This document shows positions 1 through 6,383 of a stretch of DNA of 7,186 bases, one piece after another. Made by a program: the position numbers and the translations under genes. The first letter of the stretch is position 1. Every line of letters starts with the position of its first letter. This DNA comes from Bdellovibrio sp. (GTDB taxonomy: Bacteria > Bdellovibrionota > Bdellovibrionia > Bdellovibrionales > Bdellovibrionaceae). Under the pieces are notes generated by a model. It was not told where the DNA came from, ran no database searches, and saw only the letters and a list, made by a program, of their open reading frames with translations. Location: assembly GCA_003176075.1 (NCBI GenBank), contig PSRN01000253.1:1-7186 (forward strand), in the 5' to 3' direction.

Positions 1-973
1 TGGGGCCTTGGATGTTCGCGCAGGAGCTACCGGCCGAACCCGCACCCCCACTCATGCCCGAACCCGCGCCCCCAAGTGTGCCACCAGTCGTGGACGGGAT
101 ACTCGACGGAGCCAACTGTGTTTCAAGGGTGCGAATTCCAGTCAGGTAATCATCGAGGCGCACTTTATCTTCGGTTCCCAGCTTGGGCTGCAGGTTCTGA
201 ATCGACTGGAGGACATAATCCAAAATGCTTTTATCTTGAGCCGAAGAATTTTGCGGCGTCGGGGACGGCGTGGGAGTCGGCATCGATGTGGGTGTTCCCG
301 AGGGAGTTGGCGTGGTCGTCGCCGCTGGCGGAGTAAAGTTCCCGAACAACCCCGAACTATAGAAGAGTTTGTAGGGATTCAGCCATGTTTCCACCTGTTG
401 CCCGGGGAGATAAGAAACCGTTCGACCGTAGTCAAAAGCGACCTGGTCCGGATGATACCCGTCGTATCCTGAGGCGCTCATGGCGAAAGCGGTGAGGTTG
501 TTCTGTTTGGCAATGGCCTGATCAAACGAGGCATTGTTAACGGTGCAACTATTCGAATTGTAGTTGATGGCCTGATCGCAAGTCAGATAAGTGGGCGGGC
601 CCGCCGCGTGGTCACCCGGCGCATTGGAATTCTCCTTGGCGTTATTGTACAAGCCCCTCACGATTGAAAACTGACCCGCACTCGACGCAAACGGAGAAAA
701 GACCACTGGCAAACTATTGGCATTGAGCTGTCCGGTTTGGGCTGGATACCAGTTGGCTCCTTGATTTGGCTGAACGTACGTCCCGCTGGCGATGTAACAA
801 CACACGTATCTTTTTGGATCCCCCGCGCCTGCTCCCCAGGCCGATCGGGGAAGGAGAGATTCCAAGACCGGCAAAGCCAGGGTGACACCGCCCGCCTTTA
901 AGAACATTCGGCGACCGAAATTCCCCAAATCGGTGCCTTCGGCACCTCCGCAGAGCGATGGCTTTCTGTTCAT
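1..973 (-). CDS. DUF1552 family exported protein, Tat signal (C-terminus beyond the window)
   Basis: Reading the minus strand from the ATG at 973-971 gives 324 codons open to the left edge. The N-terminus has a twin-arginine signal: GRRMFLKAGG at residues 20-29, then a hydrophobic stretch to about residue 45 ending in SAWGAGAG, so folded export to the periplasm is likely. DUF1552-type features follow in order: GDHAAG with TYLTC (120-132), DQAIAKQNN (151-159), NPYKLF with the LFG segment (199-211), and the helical SILDYVLQSIQNLQ, LDDYLTGIRTLETQL (249-287). Two low-complexity tracts stand out: Thr/Pro-rich (about 219-240) and Gly/Ala/Ser-rich (about 297-316). The start overlaps the stop of the upstream DUF1592 gene as ATGA, and GGGGGG lies 9 bases before it, so translation is probably coupled. 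The family's biochemical role is not known; DUF1552 and DUF1592 genes are commonly adjacent in this order. The family call is from remembered motifs, not a search. Confidence 0.9.
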   Translation of the reverse strand, partial: MNRKPSLCGGAEGTDLGNFGRRMFLKAGGVTLALPVLESLLPRSAWGAGAGDPKRYVCCYIASGTYVQPNQGANWYPAQTGQLNANSLPVVFSPFASSAGQFSIVRGLYNNAKENSNAPGDHAAGPPTYLTCDQAINYNSNSCTVNNASFDQAIAKQNNLTAFAMSASGYDGYHPDQVAFDYGRTVSYLPGQQVETWLNPYKLFYSSGLFGNFTPPAATTTPTPSGTPTSMPTPTPSPTPQNSSAQDKSILDYVLQSIQNLQPKLGTEDKVRLDDYLTGIRTLETQLAPSSIPSTTGGTLGGAGSGMSGGAGSAGSSCANIQGP

Positions 974-2739
974 TGTAATGTTCCCCCCAGTTGCGACGTG
1001 AATTGCAAACTCAAAACAATGTGCTTGACCGCATCGGAAAATTTTGTGTTGGGTGTGATCTGCGAGGCACCGATGGCCCTCGCGATACACAAATCATCAG
1101 TTCCGGACATAACCCGCGCGATCGCCACCGACATCAGCTTGGTGGCAAGGCAGGCCGGAACCCGGGGATCCCCAGACAAATCATCCAAAAAATCTCCCGG
1201 GCCCTGAAACGAAAAACTGTTCGGCATGGTGCCGCTGGCATCAATGGAGGCGCCCGCGGTATTGAATGTGTCGCTGCTGTAGACGGTCCGCCATTTTCCA
1301 AATGGATCAAAATTCTCAAGCCCGAGACCGACGACGTTCATCGTATTGTGACATGCGTAGCAGGCTGGCGGCGAAGTCATTTGCGTAAGAACCTGTTTCA
1401 TCGTGCTGCCACTCACTGGGGTGATCGCCGGCGCTTTTCCTCCAGGAGGGGGGGGCGGGGGTGCGCAAAGAAATGCGTCAGTCACGAAGCGTCCGCGCTG
1501 GACCGGATGGGTGTATAGGCCGCCCCCACCAAAAGCAACCATCATCGCCGCCTGCGTGAGGAGGCCTCGCCGACCGGAGTCTTGAATCGTTGTCTTGACA
1601 AAATTTGAGGTCGTGGCGCTCGGCACATTCCATCCATAGAACTTCGCCAGATTGGCGTTCACAAAAGTTGTACGCCCATCAATGGCGGTCAAAAAGGAAG
1701 CATCAGTGGAAATCACATCATTGATAAAGAGCTGAGACTCGTTCAGCATGTCGCTCAGGGTCTGCTGATCCAAGCCGCTGATCGACGCCCCTCGAAGTTT
1801 CGATAGTTTTGCCCAGTCATTCTTGAGGATTGTCGCCAGCCCTTGGGCCTTCGGGTCGAGAAGCATACGCGCGGCCTGCGCCTGCAAGGTCTCCGGATTA
1901 TGCAGGACCCCTTGATCCGCCAAGCTCAACAATGTGTCGTCAGGCATGGATTGCCAAATGAAAAAGGATAGACGGGATGCCAGTTCATAATCATTGAGCA
2001 GGTAAACCGCCTGAGGGTTGTCGGGTTGCGGATGATTGAAATAGGTAAAAATAAATCGCGGATCCAAAAGCATCGCCATAATGGCGGCGTGAAATCCAAG
2101 GTCAAAACTCCCGCCGGCGGCGGAGTAAACAGCCATCAGGCGATCCACATCAGAATCGGTCGCTCCCTCGGTGACTGCCTGTCTGAAAGCCCGTCTGGCC
2201 AAGGTGCGAATCACCGATCGGGCGCAGCTATCTGAAACCGTCGTCGCGCCCACGGCGCAGGAAGCCAGAGCTTGGTAGGCTCCGCCGGCGGTTCCCTTGC
2301 TGGCAATTACTTCGTCAGCAAGAGCCCGCGCCGCTGTTGCGTAATCAGCGACGGATTGATTCGAAATTGTGAGCGTGACTGATTCGTTTGAAAACCCACT
2401 CGACCCAACCGACGAACTTTGAAAAGTGTCTCCGGGTGTCGACTTGGTGAGGAGGAGATCGCGAACGGTGTTGTTGTACTCAGTGTTGCTGAGACGGTGA
2501 ATCATCGCGTGACCGGGACTGTAAGTGCTTCCACAACTGCTTGTCGCTAAATCCAACGAGGGAGTGTGGGAGGAAAATGTCGGCCCACTCTCGCTAAACC
2601 GGAAAGCTGGGGCGCACGCGCTCAGCAACCCGGAGAGGCACAAAAGAATTGGCAGGAGAAATGGCAAGAGAACCGGCAGGCCAATCACCGACCGCACAAG
2701 CATAAGGTTGCATGGCTGTCCAACTTGATCGGATTTCAT
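970..2739 (-). CDS. DUF1592/DUF1588-type lipoprotein with one CXXCH motif
   Basis: A 589-residue protein. I start it at MKSDQ (ATG 2739-2737) because this gives a complete lipoprotein signal: a hydrophobic segment at about residues 14-38, then lipobox LSAC with the lipidated Cys at 42. GGGGGGG lies 6 bases upstream as a Shine-Dalgarno-like run. Domains follow the order known for this family: DUF1587 (about 76-140, HRLSNTEYNNTVRDLL), DUF1595 (about 168-232, ARRAFRQAVT and DPRFIFTY), DUF1592 (about 246-372, LNDYELASRLSFFIWQSMPD), DUF1588 (about 388-486, with PPPPPPGG, CYACH at 460-464 and GLGLENFDPFGKWR) and DUF1585 (about 515-582). CYACH is a c-type haem-binding pattern, so covalent haem is possible; there is only one such site. 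It should sit at the periplasmic face of a membrane. Its stop overlaps the start of the DUF1552 gene (ATGA). The family's reaction is unknown, and an electron-transfer role is only inference. Confidence 0.93.
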   Translation of the reverse strand: MKSDQVGQPCNLMLVRSVIGLPVLLPFLLPILLCLSGLLSACAPAFRFSESGPTFSSHTPSLDLATSSCGSTYSPGHAMIHRLSNTEYNNTVRDLLLTKSTPGDTFQSSSVGSSGFSNESVTLTISNQSVADYATAARALADEVIASKGTAGGAYQALASCAVGATTVSDSCARSVIRTLARRAFRQAVTEGATDSDVDRLMAVYSAAGGSFDLGFHAAIMAMLLDPRFIFTYFNHPQPDNPQAVYLLNDYELASRLSFFIWQSMPDDTLLSLADQGVLHNPETLQAQAARMLLDPKAQGLATILKNDWAKLSKLRGASISGLDQQTLSDMLNESQLFINDVISTDASFLTAIDGRTTFVNANLAKFYGWNVPSATTSNFVKTTIQDSGRRGLLTQAAMMVAFGGGGLYTHPVQRGRFVTDAFLCAPPPPPPGGKAPAITPVSGSTMKQVLTQMTSPPACYACHNTMNVVGLGLENFDPFGKWRTVYSSDTFNTAGASIDASGTMPNSFSFQGPGDFLDDLSGDPRVPACLATKLMSVAIARVMSGTDDLCIARAIGASQITPNTKFSDAVKHIVLSLQFTSQLGGTLQ

Positions 2740-2745
2740 CGGATT

Positions 2746-2752
2746 CCCCCCC
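2746..2752 (-). promoter_or_regulatory. G-run ribosome binding site of the DUF1592 gene
   Basis: Seven consecutive G on the minus strand, 6 bases before the ATG at 2739. It can pair with the anti-Shine-Dalgarno CCUCC using one G-U pair. It supports the MKSDQ start over upstream alternatives. The DUF1552 gene has a similar run of six G at 988-983. Confidence 0.6.
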
Positions 2753-2754
2753 GG

Positions 2755-2778
2755 CAGCGTGGGCGGCGAAGCCGCCAC
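2755..2778. repeat. 24-base GC-rich palindromic direct repeat, copy 1
   Basis: Identical over 24 bases to 2915-2938. The core is GGCGGC-GAA-GCCGCC, a perfect 6-bp stem with a 3-base loop. This copy ends just before the G-run ribosome binding site of the DUF1592 gene, so an RNA hairpin here could influence its translation. No U-tract follows, so it is not a classical terminator. Confidence 0.85.
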
Positions 2779-2797
2779 AGGCGAGCTGCCTCCCCCA

Positions 2798-2838
2798 AGG
2801 ATAGAATCCGTACGATGGGCTTTGAACTTACAAAAGTT
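2798..2838 (-). promoter_or_regulatory. Candidate promoter and operator for the DUF1592/DUF1552 pair
   Basis: On the minus strand TTCAAA (2826-2821) and TATCCT (2803-2798) are separated by 17 bases, each matching 4 of 6 consensus positions for a sigma-70-type promoter. An inverted repeat AACTT-TTGT-AAGTT (2838-2825) overlaps the proposed -35 box, a usual place for an operator. A transcript would start near 2791, about 50 bases before the DUF1592 start. The match is modest, and read-through from the regulator gene is an alternative. Confidence 0.3.
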
Positions 2839-2864
2839 AAATGAAAGATGCCTGTGCCGGCGTC

Positions 2865-2876
2865 GCCACGGGTGGC
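2865..2876. repeat. 12-base palindrome GCCACGGGTGGC, copy 1
   Basis: GCCAC-GG-GTGGC is a 5-bp inverted repeat. The identical 12-mer is at 2934-2945, where it overlaps the 24-base repeat. This suggests the leader has accumulated fragments of one dispersed GC-rich palindromic element. Confidence 0.7.
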
Positions 2877-2914
2877 AATTAGAAGTTGTGTTGTCGGTTC
2901 GTCCCTCTTTGAGA

Positions 2915-2938
2915 CAGCGTGGGCGGCGAAGCCGCCAC
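2915..2938. repeat. 24-base GC-rich palindromic direct repeat, copy 2
   Basis: Exact copy of 2755-2778, offset by 160 bases. Here it runs into GGGTGGC, so on the minus strand the arms extend outwards (CGTG with CACG, one bulged C), giving a stem of about 9 bp close after the regulator gene's stop. Its 3' end overlaps the second GCCACGGGTGGC palindrome. Confidence 0.85.
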
Positions 2939-2945
2939 GGGTGGC
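2934..2945. repeat. 12-base palindrome GCCACGGGTGGC, copy 2
   Basis: Identical to 2865-2876, 69 bases away, partly overlapping the end of the 24-base repeat at 2915-2938. Confidence 0.7.
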
Positions 2946-2970
2946 TCATTTTGACGGTATCCATGGCCAA

Positions 2971-4428
2971 TCAAATAATACGATAGCGCGTCGAGCGTCC
3001 CGATCCCGTTCGAAGCAGCTGTCTTCCGTCAATTGCTTCTTGCGCCAACGCCGTGAAGCTTGCTCGTGAAAGATTTAAGATTTGGCAGGCTTCCTGGGCG
3101 GAAAAGCTGTCGGTGCTGATCAGTTCGGCCTTGAGCCGGGCCACCATTGAACTCATCGGCGTAATTTGATTTTCATTATAATAAATTCTAAAGCCAACCG
3201 GAGCCGAGAACGACAGCGAATAATTTCCATCATCGAACGCAATTTGAATCGGCAGTTCGTTGTCGTGGATCCACTGTCGGGCCCGGAAGATGAGCTGACT
3301 GATCTTGCTTCTGGCGTTCTCCCCGAAGTATTCGCCAGGATAAATCTCGGAAAAAAGATAACCTGTCCGAACGGGCGCATAGAAGTCCTTGAGAAGAACC
3401 CCCAGCAGCTGATGAATCTTCTTTCCAATGTTCAATTTCTTGCGCGCCTCGATCCGGCCGGTGGAGAGATCAAAGATCCAGGTGCTGTTGTCTCCCAAGA
3501 TGTAAACCGGGCTGGGCATGGCTTGAATCCACCGGATAGCCCTTTCGCGGTAGAACGGATAAGGCGTTCCGGTGAGAAGATGATCAAAACGCCTCTGATC
3601 AAAGTTGATTGTCAGGAAAAAAAAGTCCACTTCACGAACGGACTCCCAGTTCTTCCTGGCCAAAGCGGTTTCACGAAAGTGAAGGAGAGGCGCCGGATCG
3701 CGAGTCGACAAGGCCGACATAATCGCTTTCCATTTTTCCACCAGAAGTTGCTCGAGCGTTGGCGACGCTCCAAAAATTTTCTCCGCTTCGGATAAATTCT
3801 CGTGGGCGCGGGTAAAATCCCCTTGGTGAATGGCGATCTGAGCTCGCAATTCCCTGCAGTTGCCAAGCAACCGGAAGGCCTGTTGCTTCTTGGCCTCCTC
3901 GGTGGCCTTCTCAAGAAGATTTTCCGCCTGGCTGAATTTCTCGCAGTTAATCAGGGCCGCCGCCAGGTTGATACTGGTCACCAGGCGCTGATAGGGTAGC
4001 TCCAATCTGGCAAGGTAGCTTTCAAGCAACGGTACCGCGAGGTCATACTCCCAACGCATGATGTGGGCAAAGGCCATGAAAAGAATGGCTTCCTGGACCG
4101 CCGTGGGATCGATTCCGCCCAAAAGTTGTAAGGCCTCGCTGACGGAGCCATTTCTGGAAAGGAGGCAGGCATATTCGGCCACCTCGGCGGGCGAGGGTGG
4201 GTCCAACTTGTGGTACTCACCCCGAACCACCGGAGCCAATAAATCAATCCCCTTATCAATCAACCAACCGCGGCGACAAAGACGGGCCAGAGGCAGCCGC
4301 TGGGCGCGCGGCACTTGCGCGACAGTGAGGGCGTTGAGCTCCCTCGTCGCCTCCGCCAAATGACCCGCCTTAAGGAACTCCTCACACCGTTGAATAATCG
4401 CAAGATAGTCACTTGCCGTTTCAGACAT
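2971..4428 (-). CDS. TPR protein with two C-terminal winged-helix/HTH regions, probable transcription regulator
   Basis: A 485-residue soluble protein with no signal peptide or membrane helix. Residues about 5-290 are helical, with TPR-like units visible at about 85-104, 115-140, 150-175 and 190-217 (patterns such as LAAALINCEKFSQAENLLEK). Residues about 308-408 resemble the OmpR/PhoB-type winged helix: a beta start YILGDNSTWIFDLSTGRI, then LLGVLLKDFYAPV, a recognition-helix region KISQLIFRARQWI and a wing DGNYSLSF. Residues about 432-484 form a second HTH: FSAQEACQILNLSRASFTALAQEA followed by LLRTGSGRSTRYRI. I infer a cytoplasmic DNA-binding regulator whose TPR part senses a protein or ligand. 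The ATG at 4428 is the first possible one, since an in-frame TAA lies 12 bases upstream; only GGAAG, too close to the ATG, is a possible ribosome site. It is divergent from the amidotransferase gene and upstream of the DUF1592 gene on the same strand. I recognise no named gene. Confidence 0.85.
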   Translation of the reverse strand: MSETASDYLAIIQRCEEFLKAGHLAEATRELNALTVAQVPRAQRLPLARLCRRGWLIDKGIDLLAPVVRGEYHKLDPPSPAEVAEYACLLSRNGSVSEALQLLGGIDPTAVQEAILFMAFAHIMRWEYDLAVPLLESYLARLELPYQRLVTSINLAAALINCEKFSQAENLLEKATEEAKKQQAFRLLGNCRELRAQIAIHQGDFTRAHENLSEAEKIFGASPTLEQLLVEKWKAIMSALSTRDPAPLLHFRETALARKNWESVREVDFFFLTINFDQRRFDHLLTGTPYPFYRERAIRWIQAMPSPVYILGDNSTWIFDLSTGRIEARKKLNIGKKIHQLLGVLLKDFYAPVRTGYLFSEIYPGEYFGENARSKISQLIFRARQWIHDNELPIQIAFDDGNYSLSFSAPVGFRIYYNENQITPMSSMVARLKAELISTDSFSAQEACQILNLSRASFTALAQEAIDGRQLLRTGSGRSTRYRII

Positions 4429-4484
4429 CTTCCAAAAAGCTTAGGGGATGAGGTAATTCCTCGTAAAGGCAAAAGTGTGTCCTG

Positions 4485-4512
4485 TGGATAGCGGTCAGCA
4501 GTAATTTGCCAA
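4485..4512 (-). promoter_or_regulatory. Candidate promoter of the TPR regulator gene
   Basis: On the minus strand TTGGCA (4512-4507, 5 of 6 to TTGACA) is followed after 16 bases by TATCCA (4490-4485, 3 of 6 to TATAAT). Transcription would start near 4478, giving a leader of about 50 bases that includes the GAGG-TAATT-CCTC repeat. The -10 match is poor. Confidence 0.3.
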
Positions 4513-4552
4513 CTATTTCATTTTTTTGTTCGCTCATTATTTCCCGCGATCA

Positions 4553-4558
4553 TATAAT
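4553..4558 (+). promoter_or_regulatory. Consensus -10 box (TATAAT) of the amidotransferase gene
   Basis: A perfect TATAAT in a T-rich stretch. The -35 region is weak; TTCGCT at 4529-4534 with an 18-base spacer is the best I see. A start of transcription near 4565 leaves a leader of about 15 bases, which just contains the ribosome site at 4569-4574 and excludes an upstream in-frame ATG at 4526 as the translation start. Confidence 0.6.
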
Positions 4559-4568
4559 CATTTTTTGC

Positions 4569-4574
4569 GGGAGG
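4569..4574 (+). promoter_or_regulatory. Ribosome binding site GGGAGG
   Basis: GGGAGG lies 5 bases before the ATG at 4580 and 8 before the adjacent ATG at 4583. It fixes the start of the amidotransferase to one of these two codons. It is the only near-consensus GGAGG-type site in the window. Confidence 0.8.
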
Positions 4575-4579
4575 TTCTG

Positions 4580-5287
4580 ATGATGCGGTTGCATTACTTT
4601 CAACATGTTTCATTCGAAGGTCCTGATATGATTCTGGATTGGGCTCTGGAACGCAAAATTCAAGTCAGCAGCACAAAGTTTTTCAAACTCGGCAAAGTCA
4701 CTCTGCCAAACGTAAACGATGCCGATATCTTTGTCGTCATGGGTGGCCCCATGGGGGCCGATGAAACCGCCTCCTTTCATTGGCTGGAAAGCGAGAAATC
4801 TTTTATTAAGGAAGCGATCGCCAGCAACAAGTTGGTTTTGGGCATCTGCCTGGGAGCCCAATTGATCGCAGCCAGCCTTGGCGCCAGAGTGTACAAGCAA
4901 CAAGGCAAGGAGATTGGCTGGTTCCCAGTGAACCTAACGCTTGAAGGTCAGGCGAGTGAGCTATTTGGCCAGTGGCCGGCTACGACAACGGTACTGCATT
5001 GGCACGGCGATACGTTTGATTTGCCAGAGGGCGCCGTCAACTGTTTATCGTCTCGTCACTGCAAACACCAGGCGTTTGTTTACGGCAGGAGAGTCGCTGG
5101 CTTACAGTTTCACTTGGAAACATCAAGGGATGGCCTGTCGGACATGGTAACCCATTTGCAAGGTGATATTCACCAGAATGCGGGTGAGTCTGTGCAAAGT
5201 GAAGATGAAATTCTCGGGGACTCCCCGCACTTGGATCAGCTGAGAGGTCTTTTGTATAAGTTTTTGGACAAATTCATAAGGCTTTAG
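4580..5287 (+). CDS. Stand-alone class I glutamine amidotransferase (GATase1, GuaA-N-like)
   Basis: A 235-residue cytoplasmic protein. It shows the GATase1 pattern: oxyanion-side VVMGGPMGADE (52-62), nucleophile elbow LGICLGAQ with Cys90, KEIGW (110-114), WHGDTFDLPEGA (141-152) and GLQFHLETS with His178 and Glu180 completing the triad. Members hydrolyse glutamine and pass ammonia to a partner synthase. No synthetase domain is fused or adjacent, so the acceptor is unknown. The length fits the single-domain COG0518-type proteins often labelled GMP synthase-like; it lacks the ATP-pyrophosphatase part of GMP synthase, so it is not guaA. The start is at tandem ATGs (4580, 4583) behind GGGAGG; MRLHYFQH from the second is equally possible. 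It is divergent from the TPR regulator and ends 43 bases from the convergent pilin-like gene. Confidence 0.92.
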   Translation: MMRLHYFQHVSFEGPDMILDWALERKIQVSSTKFFKLGKVTLPNVNDADIFVVMGGPMGADETASFHWLESEKSFIKEAIASNKLVLGICLGAQLIAASLGARVYKQQGKEIGWFPVNLTLEGQASELFGQWPATTTVLHWHGDTFDLPEGAVNCLSSRHCKHQAFVYGRRVAGLQFHLETSRDGLSDMVTHLQGDIHQNAGESVQSEDEILGDSPHLDQLRGLLYKFLDKFIRL

Positions 5288-5298
5288 TGGTTCATTCC

Positions 5299-5322
5299 CA
5301 AAGAGCGCATCAAAGAGCGCAT
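5299..5322. repeat. Tandem duplication of a 12-mer between convergent genes
   Basis: CAAAGAGCGCAT occurs twice head to tail (5299-5310 and 5311-5322) in the 43-base gap between the stop of the amidotransferase and the stop of the pilin-like gene. It forms no obvious hairpin or U-tract, so I see no intrinsic terminator for either gene here. Confidence 0.85.
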
Positions 5323-5330
5323 CTAAGAAG

Positions 5331-6308
5331 TCACAGGCAACAGCGGTAGGCATATGAACTCCCGTAAGGTTCGGGCGTCCAGGTCGCGCAATTGGATCCG
5401 CCTGAAGTCCAGACATTGCCGCTCCACGCACTACCTCCCGGGGCCTGTTCGGCCGTCCACTCTTGGATCAACCCAATGCCTGGCAACGAACCCGCGGCCT
5501 TGTTGCAGGCCTGAAGCCATTCGTTGTGACTGCAGATGTGGGCCCGCCCAGCCAGTGAATCGTTGATCTTCACGCAGTTTGATTCAGCGGTTAAGCGAGG
5601 GACCGCCGCCTGGGCGGAGGTGTGCACGCAGAAGGATGTGGCAAGCCCTGGAGAACCCACGAGGGTCATGTCGGCGGGGCAAGTCGATGGTCCTGCCCCA
5701 CCCCCCCCGCCAGCCAGACCCTGGCAGCCGGTCACTGTTGTCTGACCGGACGTCGAAGTATCCACGGTTAAGATCACCGGCACACTCGCGGGACTCAGGG
5801 GAGAAACCAGCTTCGTGCTATCAAAATCGACCAACCAGCCGCCCTGGCAGGTCGTGCCCGAGCAAGAGGTCACCGCCAGCTGAATTGAATCGATCACCAG
5901 CGACTTCTCGACCTCCGAAATCGGTTGCCCAATCTGGGCAATGGGTGGCCCCGCCAGAGTGCCGCCGGTGAGGGAGGCGAAAAGAGGCGTTGTGGCTGGC
6001 AGCGGGATATACCTGGGAGTCGCCGGCGTGACCGACGTTGCATCAAAGTTCAAAGGATTCAGACCTGCACTATTGATCACGAAATAGCAAACGGAGCCAT
6101 CCGCGAGAGCCGAATTCAGGGTTGTCTCAAAATCGATCGCCGTAAATTTCTGCGCCATCGCCGAATTTTGCTTTGCCTGATTTACGAGGCTGATCACTGC
6201 CGCCGTCAACATGATCACACCGAGCGCCATCACGAGAACGACTTGGATCTCCGCTTGACCGGTCTGGTTCAATTTTGATTTGCAACTGCCTGCCCGAAGG
6301 CTGCCCAT
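5331..6308 (-). CDS. Pilin-like surface protein with C-terminal Cys-rich FGE/lectin-like domain (paralogue A)
   Basis: A 325-residue protein. From MGSLRAGSCKSK the leader is basic and ends NQTG, followed by QAEIQVVLVMALGVIMLTAAVI (residues 18-39), which looks like a class III (prepilin) signal with cleavage after Gly17 but Gln instead of Glu at +5. Residues about 50-200 match the divergent gene at 6568: ALADG.VC.FV.N...LNP, IPL..TTPL.AS, SIQL, TC.G.W.V.F, LTVD and CQG, with Cys74, 149, 154 and 195 shared. A Gly run (199-204) links to residues 210-325, a domain with eight Cys containing MTLVG, FCVH, GRAHICSHNEWLQAC, QEWTAE and a final YAYRCCL. This resembles FGE-sulfatase or C-type-lectin-like domains of exported proteins. 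I infer an envelope-anchored or pilus-tip-like adhesin. The start at 6308 is chosen for leader length and similarity to the MGN start of the paralogue; no Shine-Dalgarno is seen. In-frame ATGs at 6401, 6434 and 6452 would give an implausibly long leader. Confidence 0.72.
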   Translation of the reverse strand: MGSLRAGSCKSKLNQTGQAEIQVVLVMALGVIMLTAAVISLVNQAKQNSAMAQKFTAIDFETTLNSALADGSVCYFVINSAGLNPLNFDATSVTPATPRYIPLPATTPLFASLTGGTLAGPPIAQIGQPISEVEKSLVIDSIQLAVTSCSGTTCQGGWLVDFDSTKLVSPLSPASVPVILTVDTSTSGQTTVTGCQGLAGGGGGAGPSTCPADMTLVGSPGLATSFCVHTSAQAAVPRLTAESNCVKINDSLAGRAHICSHNEWLQACNKAAGSLPGIGLIQEWTAEQAPGGSAWSGNVWTSGGSNCATWTPEPYGSSYAYRCCL

Positions 6309-6383
6309 GATTGATTTATCGGCAAAAAACCAATTTTGTTTAAGTGTCACTGCGTCTCTACCCAGCCATTTTGAGGTGCCAGC

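Larger units (their letters stand above)
2740..2970 (-). other. 231-base leader between the regulator gene and the DUF1592 gene
   Basis: No convincing gene. The frame of the DUF1592 protein stays open up to a TTG at 2970, but the extra 77 residues are Arg/His/Pro-rich, are encoded largely by palindromic repeats and would bury the lipoprotein signal, so I treat the stretch as untranslated. It holds two copies of a 24-base repeat, two copies of a short palindrome, an AACTT-N4-AAGTT inverted repeat, a weak promoter candidate and a G-run ribosome binding site. Confidence 0.7.
4429..4579. promoter_or_regulatory. Divergent control region between the regulator and the amidotransferase
   Basis: 151 bases without a gene, AT-richer than its surroundings. 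It holds a strong plus-strand -10 box, a weaker minus-strand promoter candidate, and the small inverted repeat GAGG-TAATT-CCTC at 4450-4462, which lies in the regulator's 5' leader and could serve in autoregulation. Confidence 0.7.

Noticed and set aside
658..888. Open frame of 76 codons on the minus strand
   Set aside because: It is another frame of the DUF1552 gene; the frame with the Tat signal and DUF1552 motifs is the real one.
991..1518. Open frame of 175 codons on the plus strand
   Set aside because: It lies antisense to the well-supported DUF1592 gene, is rich in Arg/Gly/His and has no family features or ribosome site.
2755..2938. Intrinsic terminators at the GC-rich hairpins
   Set aside because: Stable stems are present, but no run of T follows on either strand.
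2740..2970. N-terminal extension of the DUF1592 protein from a TTG at 2970
   Set aside because: It would place 77 Arg/His/Pro-rich residues, coded mainly by palindromic repeats, before a good lipoprotein signal that has its own ATG and G-run ribosome site.
3166..3795. Open frame of 209 codons on the plus strand
   Set aside because: It is antisense to the TPR/winged-helix gene, whose frame has clear domain structure; the plus-strand product resembles nothing I know.
4526..4579. Upstream in-frame start of the amidotransferase at 4526
   Set aside because: The TATAAT box lies at 4553-4558, so this codon would be upstream of transcription; the ribosome site at 4569-4574 points to 4580/4583.
5331..5430. 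Variable region of a diversity-generating retroelement at the end of paralogue A
   Set aside because: The fold may be related, but there is no template repeat, no reverse transcriptase and no adenine-rich AAY codon pattern in the window.
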